Positions 8,113 through 15,661 of a stretch of 64,000 nucleotides of DNA are shown here, one piece after another (positions within the stretch are counted from its first letter, which is position 1; every line of letters begins with the position of its first letter). Source of the DNA: Burkholderiales bacterium. Its GTDB lineage: Bacteria; Pseudomonadota; Gammaproteobacteria; Burkholderiales; SG8-41. The position numbers and the translations under genes are program-made. Where the stretch lies: NCBI GenBank assembly GCA_030684405.1, contig JAUXYA010000037.1, forward strand, positions 1 through 64,000. The letters are read 5' to 3'. The notes under the pieces are model-generated. The model saw only the letters and a program-made list of their open reading frames with translations. It did not search any database and was not told the origin of the DNA.

Positions 8113-8391
8113 TTAGCGTAGCGGGATGTAGATGTTCGGCAGCACCACGTGGATGCCTGCCGTCGGCCGGTGGTAGTACACGGGCTCGGGCTGGTAGTAG
8201 TGGTGCACCACGCGCGGCGGATGATAACGATACACATGTTTCACGACATGCCGCGGCGGGCCGTAGTGGTGGTGCATGTGCTTCTGGGTTTTCCAGTGGT
8301 GCTTGGGCCCGTGGCCATGACCGCGGTCTGCAAATGCCGGGCCCGCACCGAGCAACACTGTCGACAAAATGGCGCTTGTCAGGATTTTCAT
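8113..8391 (-). CDS. Small secreted His/Tyr/Pro-rich protein (92 aa)
   Basis: The ATG at 8391 follows AAGGAGACCATC, a good ribosome binding site. The product has a signal peptide (MKILTSAILSTVLLGAGPAFA, cleavage about residue 21). The mature part of about 70 residues is extremely rich in His (HGHGPKHHWKTQKHMHHHYG), Tyr and Pro, and ends with a hydrophobic segment IHVVLPNIYIPLR. Such composition is common in small periplasmic proteins suspected of binding Ni, Cu or Zn, but no metal transporter is adjacent. I know no characterised member. It is transcribed divergently from nothing and stands between the DUF993 and the P-loop genes on the same strand. Confidence 0.75.
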   Translation of the reverse strand: MKILTSAILSTVLLGAGPAFADRGHGHGPKHHWKTQKHMHHHYGPPRHVVKHVYRYHPPRVVHHYYQPEPVYYHRPTAGIHVVLPNIYIPLR

Positions 8392-8570
8392 GATGGTCTC
8401 CTTGGTTCTGGAGGACTGCGTCGTCCTCCGGGTTGCCCCTGTTGATTCTTGTTGTCGTGACGCATGGCGGCCGGTCACGGAACAGAGTCTAGGCGCGGAC
8501 TTTCGATGCGACTGTGAGCATTTGTAAAAAGATGTAACGGGCCGGCGCCCTGTTCACAAATGCTTGCAGA

Positions 8571-10361
8571 TCAGGCGTTTGCGGTCACGCCGCCCCACTC
8601 GCCGAGGGTGTGGATGCGATCGCTGCTGGTGATGCCGGGTGCCTCGCGCGGCGCGGCAGGCAGGGCGCCGTGCTGCAGTGCCTGGGGAAGGACTGCGGCA
8701 ATGCCGGCGCGGGTTTCCGGATTCTCAAGGGCCTGTGCCAGCCCCGCAGCATCGGCCCATACCGGACGCCCACTCTCGCAGCGCAGCCAGATGCGGCCGC
8801 TCGCGCGGTCGGCGAAGTTCACCACCGGCAGCCGGTTGAGGCAGGCGGCAAGGAACTGGGTGTTGCGCTCGGGCGCCATTTCCCGCGTGCCGGGGTAGAC
8901 CTCAGCCGGTGCATGTGCTTCGATGTTGATCCTGCGATAGCGCTGGACGTCGAGCAGGCCCTTGACGTCGAGCACCTGCATCTCGCCGTTCCAGCCGAAG
9001 GCGATGGTGCGCGGTTGTTCGCCGAGCGCGACGCTGTTGTCGAGAAACTCGTAGTGCACCTTCTTGTCGGCGGCGAGCGCCCAGGTGAAGAACACCTCGG
9101 GCATGCCGTTGTAGGCCTCGATGTTGTGGGCGAGCAGGTCGTCGACCGCTTTGTAGCGGCCGACCTCAAGGCCGCGCTGCCAGGCGCGTTCGACGGTGGC
9201 ATCCGGCGGCGTGATCATGAAGAACAGGTAGACCAGGCTGCCGAAACGCGTCAGCAGATTGCTGCCGGCAACGTCGGAGGCGGGCGCGAAGGTGTCGAAG
9301 CGGAAGCGGTCGATCAGCAGGTGGGTCATCAGCCCGTGTTCGGCCTTGCGCGCGATGTAGCGGTCGAGTTTGTGGTCGACGATCTGCAGTTCATGGCCGG
9401 ACAGCGAGCCGGCGTATTTGTAGGACTCGCCGAGTGAGGCGTAGTCGAGCAGGAACTTGCGGAAGATGTCGGGGCTCACCAATGCGAAGTCCGCCCAGTT
9501 GACGCCGATGCGCGCGGCGAGTGCGCGCTGCAGCGGGCGCAGCGTGCTTTTGCCGGCGGCGGAGGCGCCCTTGGTGTTCATCACCACCGGCAGTGTCTGC
9601 ACCGGCAGCAGGCGGAAACCTTCAGCCGCTGCAGCACGCTGCACATGCGGATCGATCAGGCGGCCGATTTTCTCGCTGCCGTAGTCATTGCAGGCGAGAT
9701 CGGTGGCGACCGCGGCGAGCAGGCTGCGATCACCCCAGATGCGGCCATGGCGTGCGTGCATCGCGCCGGCGCTGCGCGCCAGCGCCTGGCAGGCGGCACG
9801 CTGCAGGGGATCGGATGCATCGCGCGCGCCGGCTTCCCAGCGGTTGATCGCGCGCAGGTCGCGCGATTCGGTTTCTTCCGCCGCTGCCGGTGCGGCTCTG
9901 CCGGTGAGTTTCGCCCAGAAGCCGCCGCGCGGCGCTGCATCCTCCATGCCGGTTTCGATCAGCTGCCTCACGGCGTTGAGCAATGTCGTGCGCAGCGCTG
10001 CGTGCGCGGCGCGGATGCCGCTCATGTGCGGGGCGATGTAGCGGCTCAGGATGGCGTCCGTGGTGCGGCGGAAGTTGATGCCGAGGTCTTCGGTCTTGCT
10101 GCCGTCCTCGATGCTGAAGTCGGCGGTGACACGCGCCAGCAGTTCGTGCACGACCAGGCGCTCGGGCTTGAACACCACCAGCTCATCCATTGGCAGGCCG
10201 GTGAGGTCGGCCAACTCGCGCACTTCGCGCAGCGAAGTACTGACGTTCTCCGGGCGGTGGATGGTGGCGAGGTGCCACAGCGCCGCCGGGACCTGCGACT
10301 GCAGTCCGGGATTCCAGGGTCCTTCGGGCAAGCTGGCGCTGTTGTGCGGTGGTTCGAGCAT
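8571..10361 (-). CDS. Large P-loop protein with zeta-toxin-like kinase core, unknown function
   Basis: 596 residues. A clear Walker A motif GASAAGKST lies at residues 265-273, followed by VSPDIFRKFLLDY, YKYAGSLSGHEL, KLDRYIARK and LLIDRFRFDTF. This arrangement (P-loop, a DxxR-type strand, a Lys/Arg lid and a second acidic strand) resembles zeta-toxin or polynucleotide-kinase-like small-molecule kinases. The N-terminal 250 residues are mainly helical without recognised motifs, and the C-terminal 180 residues hold a conserved-looking region (WALAADKKVHYEFLDNS, LLDVQRYRRINIEAH). No signal peptide or membrane segment. No epsilon-type antitoxin is adjacent, so a toxin role is not supported. It starts 30 bp after the zincin gene and may be co-transcribed with it. 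Confidence 0.75.
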   Translation of the reverse strand: MLEPPHNSASLPEGPWNPGLQSQVPAALWHLATIHRPENVSTSLREVRELADLTGLPMDELVVFKPERLVVHELLARVTADFSIEDGSKTEDLGINFRRTTDAILSRYIAPHMSGIRAAHAALRTTLLNAVRQLIETGMEDAAPRGGFWAKLTGRAAPAAAEETESRDLRAINRWEAGARDASDPLQRAACQALARSAGAMHARHGRIWGDRSLLAAVATDLACNDYGSEKIGRLIDPHVQRAAAAEGFRLLPVQTLPVVMNTKGASAAGKSTLRPLQRALAARIGVNWADFALVSPDIFRKFLLDYASLGESYKYAGSLSGHELQIVDHKLDRYIARKAEHGLMTHLLIDRFRFDTFAPASDVAGSNLLTRFGSLVYLFFMITPPDATVERAWQRGLEVGRYKAVDDLLAHNIEAYNGMPEVFFTWALAADKKVHYEFLDNSVALGEQPRTIAFGWNGEMQVLDVKGLLDVQRYRRINIEAHAPAEVYPGTREMAPERNTQFLAACLNRLPVVNFADRASGRIWLRCESGRPVWADAAGLAQALENPETRAGIAAVLPQALQHGALPAAPREAPGITSSDRIHTLGEWGGVTANA

Positions 10362-10391
10362 GTGCTTGGTGCGCCTGACGGTGAGACGCTC

Positions 10392-11090
10392 TTAGTCTAC
10401 GCCGGCTTGCAACAGCCCGTTGCGGGTGCCGGTGTCGATGATCCGCGCGCATTGTGCGGCGCGGAGCCGCGTGTTGTCGGGGGTTGTGTCCTCCGCCATC
10501 AGGTTGCCCGGGGTGTTGTCGTGTTCGCCGCTGTCCATCAGCACATGGACAAGTTCGTGGGCCATGACCAGGCCGAGATCGCGTGCGCCGCGGGCGATCC
10601 AAACCGTGTCGGCCAGTTCCGGACGTGTGCGGCTGTTGCCGCGGCCGATGGCTTCGGCATCGAAGGCCGGGCGCTGGCGGGTGCCCGCGGCGAAATAGAC
10701 CGTTGGCTTGCGCAGGCTGAGCGCCTGCGCGAGTTCACGCGCGCGCGACGTGTGGAATTCGCGGTGGCTCTCGGGAACATGGATGCGCAGCAGTTCGGTT
10801 TCAGTGATGCGTACGCCGCATTGCGCGAGGATGCCTGTAGCCGTGGTGGTCGCTGCTCTGATCTCGGCTTCGTTCCAGCCACTGATGTTGGCAAGCGTCA
10901 AGGTCAGTGTGTGCTGACCGCGTGTCGCGGCAGTTGAGGGCATCGGGAGCACGCTGCGTTCTTCGATGCGGAAATCCGGCGTTGCAGCGACTGCATCGCA
11001 ACAAACCCAGGTCAACGCCGCCATCAGCACCGACATGAAGCTGATTGCCAAAAAAATAGGCAATCTAACCTTGTCCCGGGCGTGAGGCAT
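10392..11090 (-). CDS. Exported zincin-like metalloprotease
   Basis: About 232 residues from the ATG at 11090 (MPHARDKVRLPIFLAISF); the frame is open further upstream but the added part has no coding look. A signal-anchor or signal peptide covers about residues 8-36. The active-site motif MAHELVHVLMDSGEH (His178, Glu179, His182, His190) is HExxH followed by a third His, and NLM (Met198) sits where metzincins have their Met-turn. The spacing is HExxHx5GxH rather than the canonical HExxHxxGxxH, so metzincin assignment is tentative. Substrate unknown. No strong ribosome binding site is visible, so the start may be off by some codons. The next gene on the strand is the P-loop gene, 30 bp away. 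Confidence 0.65.
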   Translation of the reverse strand: MPHARDKVRLPIFLAISFMSVLMAALTWVCCDAVAATPDFRIEERSVLPMPSTAATRGQHTLTLTLANISGWNEAEIRAATTTATGILAQCGVRITETELLRIHVPESHREFHTSRARELAQALSLRKPTVYFAAGTRQRPAFDAEAIGRGNSRTRPELADTVWIARGARDLGLVMAHELVHVLMDSGEHDNTPGNLMAEDTTPDNTRLRAAQCARIIDTGTRNGLLQAGVD

Positions 11091-11492
11091 TTTCGATAAC
11101 GCTTTTTTGGCTTTGTTCACAGAGATATCCACAGAAATTGTGAATGATTTTTGACGCTGTGCACCGGAATGGTGAGCGTAATGAATGTGCGCGCCGGTGA
11201 ATTGCCGGCGCGACGGCAGGAAAAAATTCCGGCGTAAAATCGTGCACTGGGAAAGTGGTGAATTTATCAATTAAAACAAATAGTTATGAGTGTGTCTGGC
11301 GCACCCGTAAAAGCCTATGTTCGTCAATCACTTAGCGGGTGTTTGCCCCTGTCGCGCGAACCCATAAAGGGGTGGTTGACAAGCCTTGTCATCATTTTGT
11401 AAAGCGCGCCACCAGGCTGCCACCGCTGGAGATATCAACATGCGCGGCCGGCGCAGTGTCAAGGCTTATTTCGGTGCTTTTCCTACAGACCG
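11091..11492. other. 402-bp intergenic region with one hairpin
   Basis: Between the zincin gene and marC, both on the minus strand. It holds an inverted repeat GCGCCGG-tgaattg-CCGGCGC (11191-11211) and an AT-rich stretch (about 11262-11295, ttatcaattaaaacaaatagttatg) that could contain the zincin promoter. A TTGACA at 11377-11382 points to the plus strand, where no gene follows. I see no credible coding frame. Confidence 0.5.
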
Positions 11493-12092
11493 CTACAGGC
11501 TGCGGACGAAGCTTTCGATGCCCTTCATCAGCATTTCGACGGCAATCGCAGTGAGGATCAGGCCCATCAGGCGGTCGACAGCGGCCAGCCCGCGCAGGCC
11601 GAGCGCGCGGGCAATGGGGGTCGAGGCAAGCAGCAGCACCAGGGTCACCGCGCTGGCGATGGCCAGCGCCAGGATCCACTCGGCCATGCGCTCGGGCGCG
11701 CGCGATACCAGCAGTATCACTGTGGCGATGGCCGAGGGGCCGGCGATCGACGGAATTGCCAGCGGCACGATGAAGGGTTCGGCATCGAGCGGCTCGACGC
11801 CGAACACGCCTTCAGGGTGTTTGAACACCAGGCGCAGCGCGATCAGGAACAGGATCACGCCGCCGGCGATGTTGAGCGAGGCGTCGGAGAGGCCGAGCAG
11901 GGCGAGGATCCAGCGGCCGAAAAACACGAAAAACAGCAGCAGTGCGAAGGCGATCGCGCATTCGCGCAGGATCACCCGGTTGCGGCGTTCCGGCGCGACG
12001 TTCTTGAGCAGCGAGACGAACAGCGGGATGTTGCCCAGCGGGTCCATCACCAGCAGCAGGATGACGACGGCGGAGGCGAGGGAGACTTCCAT
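11493..12092 (-). CDS. MarC family (UPF0056) integral membrane protein
   Basis: 199 residues with about six transmembrane helices. Marks of the family: LLLVMDPLGNIPLFVSLLK near the N-terminus, a central GGVILFLIALRLVF and the AIPSIAGPSAIATVILL segment, and the C-terminal GLILTAIAVEMLMKGI. Despite the name, MarC proteins were shown not to be involved in multiple antibiotic resistance in E. coli; their transport substrate is unknown. Transcribed alone from an ATG at 12092. Confident family call. Confidence 0.9.
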   Translation of the reverse strand: MEVSLASAVVILLLVMDPLGNIPLFVSLLKNVAPERRNRVILRECAIAFALLLFFVFFGRWILALLGLSDASLNIAGGVILFLIALRLVFKHPEGVFGVEPLDAEPFIVPLAIPSIAGPSAIATVILLVSRAPERMAEWILALAIASAVTLVLLLASTPIARALGLRGLAAVDRLMGLILTAIAVEMLMKGIESFVRSL

Positions 12093-12202
12093 GGCGCTAG
12101 TTTACTGCCAGTAACCGCTCGTCATGCGGGTTGAGTGCGCCTGCATGAATGAATTCAGTCGGGCGCCGTAATCCGGGCTAAAGAGACATCAGGTTTTAAA
12201 CC

Positions 12203-12227
12203 CTGGATCCCGGCTTGCGCCGGAATG
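12203..12227. repeat. Single half-unit of the attcc/ggaat repeat
   Basis: CTGGATCCCGGCTTGCGCCGGAATG is a solitary unit abutting the stop codon of the GntR regulator gene (12228). Confidence 0.7.
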
Positions 12228-12932
12228 CTAGAAGCCGAAGAGGTTGCGCCGCGCGTGTTGCAGGTGGGCGAGGATAGCAGCGCGGGCGCTGTCGGCGTCG
12301 CGTGCCTTTAGTGCATCCACGATCATGCGATGTTCTTCTTGGTATTTGAGACGGCGCTCCGGTGTCACCACGCGATCTTTCAGCTTGCCCCATTCCGTTT
12401 GGTGTCGTACCGCGGTGGCCATGTCGAAGACGCGGGTGACGAAGCGATTGTGGGTGGCCGCGGCCATTGCCTGATGCAGCGCGGCGTCCCAGACCTCGAA
12501 GTCATTGAGCGTAGCGCCGCGCTCGGCGCGGTCGAGGCAGGTTTCCATGCGTTCGAAGTCGGCCGGGGTGGCGTTGGTGACGATCAACTCGGCCATCGCC
12601 GGCTCCAGCCGCATGCGCGCTTCCATCAGTTCCGCGGGGCTGGTATGGGTCACGCTGTCGGCGGGAAAGCCGCCAGTGTCGGCGAGGAAGGTGCCGCGGC
12701 CGACATGACGGGTGATCGTGCCTTCGGCCTCGAGCTGGGCCAGTGTCTTGCGCACGCTGTTGCGTGGCAGGTCGAAGCGTATCGCGAGTTCGCGTTCGGT
12801 GGGCAGCTTGCCGCCGGGGCCGACGGCGCCCTGGGCCACGGCTTCGAGCAGGAAGGCGCGGATGTCCTGAGTGCCGTCGCGCCTGCCAAGGCGACGGACT
12901 ACTTGGGTGACGGGGGTGCGGGAGTGTGGCAT
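12228..12932 (-). CDS. GntR-family (FadR subfamily) transcriptional regulator
   Basis: 234 residues. N-terminal winged helix-turn-helix: GGKLPTERELAIRFDLPRNSVRKTLAQLEAEG with the wing TITRHVGRGTFLAD (residues 36-85). The C-terminal all-helical FCD domain has the effector/metal residues in EARMRLEPAMAEL, the ALHQAMAAATHN motif (Asp/His), and EEHRMIVDALKARDADSARAAILAHL. FCD regulators usually sense organic acids (2-oxo acids, lactate, gluconate). It is divergent from the operon starting at 13238, and the shared intergenic region carries inverted ACCAAT/ATTGGT repeats that fit its operators, so it most probably represses that operon and itself. Confidence 0.9.
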   Translation of the reverse strand: MPHSRTPVTQVVRRLGRRDGTQDIRAFLLEAVAQGAVGPGGKLPTERELAIRFDLPRNSVRKTLAQLEAEGTITRHVGRGTFLADTGGFPADSVTHTSPAELMEARMRLEPAMAELIVTNATPADFERMETCLDRAERGATLNDFEVWDAALHQAMAAATHNRFVTRVFDMATAVRHQTEWGKLKDRVVTPERRLKYQEEHRMIVDALKARDADSARAAILAHLQHARRNLFGF

Positions 12933-12961
12933 GGCGGTTGCGGCGCATTGTGCATGGTCTT

Positions 12962-12980
12962 ACCAATCTGGTCAATTGGT
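12962..12980. promoter_or_regulatory. Candidate GntR operator O1: ACCAAT-N7-ATTGGT
   Basis: A perfect 6-bp inverted repeat, ACCAAT ctggtca ATTGGT, 30 bp upstream of the GntR start codon, placed to control the regulator's own gene. FCD-type GntR proteins bind short palindromes. It shares its half-sites with the site at 13093-13126. Confidence 0.6.
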
Positions 12981-13092
12981 TCAACAGACGGCATGAGTTG
13001 GCAACCATAAAATTCGATAAAAGTTGCGTGGGCAGCGGATTCTTCCTCTTGTGCGCCGCATCAGAAAGCTGCTGTCCAGGATTTTAGTCGTT

Positions 13093-13126
13093 CAACCAAT
13101 TTGGACAAATCGTTGACTATTGGTTG
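13093..13126. promoter_or_regulatory. Candidate GntR operator O2: CAACCAAT-N18-ATTGGTTG
   Basis: A perfect 8-bp inverted repeat (13093-13100 and 13119-13126). The right arm lies in the spacer of the promoter at 13113-13141, so binding there would block RNA polymerase. The same half-site as O1 supports one regulator for both. Confidence 0.6.
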
Positions 13127-13141
13127 GGCGCGGTCTAGGAT
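13113..13141 (+). promoter_or_regulatory. Sigma-70-type promoter of the 13238-18910 operon
   Basis: TTGACT (13113-13118) and TAGGAT (13136-13141) with an ideal 17-bp spacer, about 95 bp upstream of the first gene. It overlaps the candidate operator O2. Confidence 0.6.
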
Positions 13142-13237
13142 TCCCCGCATTCTGGCACCGGTCGCCGCCATAAGGTCGATAGCCATCGGTAAGCCGTTTA
13201 ATTTGATCCAAGAATCTCAGATCACAAGCGAGGGGAC

Positions 13238-14137
13238 ATGTCTGCAACAGCGTTGGCGCCGATCCGGCTGGCTGTAATTTCCGAAGGGGTCAACGCCTGG
13301 CCGCTGTACGTAGCGCAGGAACGCGGGTTGTTCGAGCAGGCAGGCATCGCTGTCGAGGTCACGTTGACAGGTTCCTCCAGCCACCAGCTTGAGCAACTGC
13401 GCAGCGGCGGCTATGACATCGGCTTCCAGCAATCGGACCATGTTGTGCGCGCTGTCGAGACCGGCAGTGACCTGTGCATCGTAATGGCGCAGGGCCATGC
13501 GCCGGAGCTGTCGCTGGTGGTGACGAAGGACGTTACATCACTCGCCGGGCTCAAGGGCCGCGACATCGCCGTCGACGGCGCCAACACCGGTTATGCGCTG
13601 CTGCTGCGCAAGTTACTCGCTGAAAACGGTTTGTCGAAAACCGATTATCGCTTTGTCGAGATCGGCGGTTCGCAGGAACGTTTTGACGCGCTGAAATCCG
13701 CGCGCTGCGTCGCGAGTTGGCTCAATCCGCCTTTTGATCGCAACCTGTTTGCACTGGGTTTTGGTTCGCTGGGCACGACGACGCAGTTTTTTCCGGCCTA
13801 TCCCGGATCGATTGCCGCCTGCAGCCGTTCCTGGGCAGCGCAGAACGGCGAGCGCCTGCTGTCTTTCATCCGTGCCTTCCGCAGCGCCTGCCACTGGCTG
13901 CGCAATCCGGCGCACAAGGACGCAGCGATTGCGCTGCTGCCTTCGCGCCTGAACATCGCGTCAGCGCTGGCGAAAAAGGCCTTTGATGACTTTGTTGCCA
14001 AGCCGCTGCCAGTGATCGATGCTGCCGGCCTGCAGCAGGTGATCGATGTTTACTGGCAGGCGGAGGGCCTGCAGACTCCGCAGGGAGCGCCCGAAAAGTA
14101 CCTGGACCTGTCGTACCAGAGCAAGGTGGGTCTGTGA
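13238..14137 (+). CDS. NMT1/THI5-like (SsuA/TauA type) substrate-binding protein without signal peptide
   Basis: 299 residues with the two-lobe fold of ABC-type nitrate/sulfonate/taurine binding proteins: IRLAVISEGVNAWPLYVAQERGLFEQAGIAVEV, LEQLRSGGYDIGFQQSDHVVRAVE, SLAGLKGRDIAVDGANTGYALLLRKLL and FVEIGGSQERFDALKSARCVASWLNPP. Usually these proteins are periplasmic and about 320-340 residues long, but here the fold begins directly after about 8 residues (MSATALAP) and no hydrophobic leader is present or obvious upstream. No ABC permease or ATPase lies nearby. It may act in the cytoplasm as a sensor or binding protein, or the true start may be missed. First gene of the GntR-controlled operon. 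Confidence 0.8.
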   Translation: MSATALAPIRLAVISEGVNAWPLYVAQERGLFEQAGIAVEVTLTGSSSHQLEQLRSGGYDIGFQQSDHVVRAVETGSDLCIVMAQGHAPELSLVVTKDVTSLAGLKGRDIAVDGANTGYALLLRKLLAENGLSKTDYRFVEIGGSQERFDALKSARCVASWLNPPFDRNLFALGFGSLGTTTQFFPAYPGSIAACSRSWAAQNGERLLSFIRAFRSACHWLRNPAHKDAAIALLPSRLNIASALAKKAFDDFVAKPLPVIDAAGLQQVIDVYWQAEGLQTPQGAPEKYLDLSYQSKVGL

Positions 14138-14150
14138 GCGAGAGTCATAA

Positions 14151-14166
14151 TAAGTAATTGATTATA
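14151..14166. promoter_or_regulatory. IHF-consensus site inside a duplicated 16-mer
   Basis: TAAGTAATTGATTATA is found here and again, identically, at 49090-49105. Its complement contains AATCAATTACTTA, an exact match to the IHF consensus WATCAANNNNTTR. It lies just before the M24 gene start (14181), inside an operon. Confidence 0.4.
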
Positions 14167-14180
14167 TTGGAGATATTTTA

Positions 14181-15539
14181 ATGGTCCGCAAAAAGAGAAA
14201 GGTCGAGCCGAAGCTGGTGAAAGCTTCGGCGATCGATCCGAAAAAACGAGTTTCCTCGGCGCCCGATGTTCTGTTCGACCCCGCGAATCCAAACCACCGT
14301 TGGGAGCGTCCGCTGCAGGCGCCGGGCCGCATGCAGGTGGATTTCGAGGAGCGCGTCGATTTCCGCCGGCTGCACGAGTACCGCCTCGCGCGCACGCGCA
14401 ACGCGCTGAAGAAGTCGAAACTCGGTGCGCTGCTGGTGTTCGACCAGATCAACATGCGTTACATCTCGAGCACGGTGATCGGTGAATGGGCGCGCGACAA
14501 ACTCACGCGCTGGTGCCTGCTGACCGGCAATGGTGAGCCCTGGGTCTGGGACTTCGGTTCCGCGGTGCGCCACCACAAGCTCTACGCGCCCTGGCTGCCG
14601 ACCAACCACTGCATCCCGGGCCTCGCCGGCCTGCGCGGCGCGGTGTCGCCGAAGGTCGGGCTGTTCGAGCAGGCCGCAAAAGAAATTTACGACATCCTCA
14701 AGCAGGAAGGCGTCGCCGACATGCCGATCGGCATCGACGTGGTCGAGCCGCCGTTCCTGTTTGCGCTGCAGAAGCTGGGCCTGAAGGTAATGGACGGCCA
14801 GCAGGTGATGCTCGATGCGCGCGAGATCAAGAGTTACGACGAGATCACGCTGCTCAACATGGCGGCGGCGATGGGCGACGGCGTCTACCAGGATATTTAT
14901 GAAATGCTGAAGCCGGGCATCCGCGAGAGCGAGATCGTCGCCCATGCCACCAAGCGCTTCTACGAGATGGGTTCGGATTGCGTCGAGGCGGTCAACGCGA
15001 TTGCCGGCGAGCGCTGCAGTCCGCATCCGCACAACTTCACCGACCGCCTGATCCGTCCCGGCGACCAGGCCTATTTCGACCTGATCCAGTCGTACATGGG
15101 CTACAAGACCTGCTACTACCGCACCTTCACCGTCGGCAGCGCGACGCCGGCGCAGCACGACGCCTACAAGCGCGCGCGACGCTGGATGGACGACGCGATC
15201 GCGATGCTGAAGCCGGGTGTGTCGACCGACGAGGTCGCGCGCGCCTTCCCGAAATGCACCGACATCGGTTTCGAGACCGAGATGGCGGCCTTCGGCCTCA
15301 ACTTCTGCCACGGCCTCGGCCTCGGCCTGCACGAGCGGCCGCTGATTTCGCGGTTGAATTCCTTCAAGGATCCCTACGAGCTGAAAGCCGGCATGGTGTT
15401 CGCGGTCGAGACTTTCTGTCCGGCCAGGGACGGCGTGTCGGCGGCGCGGATCGAGGAGGAAGTGGTGCTGACCCCTGACGGCGCGAAAGTCATCACGCTG
15501 TTCCCGGCGCAGGAACTGCCGATTGCTAATAAATACTAA
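14181..15539 (+). CDS. M24-fold (aminopeptidase P/creatinase/DddP-like) enzyme with one altered metal ligand
   Basis: 452 residues: a basic N-terminal tail (VRKKRKVEPK), a creatinase N-domain and a pita-bread C-domain. Ligand positions of M24: Asp300 in AYFDLIQSY is present, the second Asp (normally DITRTF) is Cys311 in TCYYRTF, and His377 in NFCHGLGLGLHERP, Glu410 and Glu425 (RIEEEVV) are present. Length and layout resemble the DMSP lyase DddP as well as Xaa-Pro peptidases, but the Asp-to-Cys change argues against a standard dinuclear site. ATG 14181 has the ribosome binding site GGAG. It sits between a binding protein and a 2-oxo acid dehydrogenase, so it probably cleaves an amide, ester or C-S type substrate feeding that enzyme. 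This last point is inference. Confidence 0.8.
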   Translation: MVRKKRKVEPKLVKASAIDPKKRVSSAPDVLFDPANPNHRWERPLQAPGRMQVDFEERVDFRRLHEYRLARTRNALKKSKLGALLVFDQINMRYISSTVIGEWARDKLTRWCLLTGNGEPWVWDFGSAVRHHKLYAPWLPTNHCIPGLAGLRGAVSPKVGLFEQAAKEIYDILKQEGVADMPIGIDVVEPPFLFALQKLGLKVMDGQQVMLDAREIKSYDEITLLNMAAAMGDGVYQDIYEMLKPGIRESEIVAHATKRFYEMGSDCVEAVNAIAGERCSPHPHNFTDRLIRPGDQAYFDLIQSYMGYKTCYYRTFTVGSATPAQHDAYKRARRWMDDAIAMLKPGVSTDEVARAFPKCTDIGFETEMAAFGLNFCHGLGLGLHERPLISRLNSFKDPYELKAGMVFAVETFCPARDGVSAARIEEEVVLTPDGAKVITLFPAQELPIANKY

Positions 15540-15661
15540 ATTCTAGTGAGGCGTAAGGGGTGAGGAGTGAGGGGTGTATGCAGTGCGCAAGCCTCATGTC
15601 TACGAGATACACGCCTGATGCCTGACGTCTAAAACGCATCAATCCTGACTGGCATGCAAGA

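Larger units (their letters stand above)
12933..13237. other. 305-bp divergent control region between gntR and the 2-oxo acid dehydrogenase operon
   Basis: Contains two inverted repeats built on ACCAAT/ATTGGT and a plus-strand sigma-70-like promoter, listed separately. The remaining sequence shows no coding potential. Confidence 0.7.

Noticed and set aside
8571-10361. Zeta toxin of a toxin-antitoxin pair
   Set aside because: The P-loop is similar, but the protein is twice too long, and no antitoxin gene is adjacent.
11377-11400. TTGACA promoter on the plus strand
   Set aside because: No plus-strand gene follows; the -10 box is poor. marC lies on the other strand.
14181-15539. Calling the first M24 protein a DMSP lyase (DddP)
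   Set aside because: Length and ligand order are similar, but one metal Asp is replaced by Cys, and no DMSP or acrylate genes are near.
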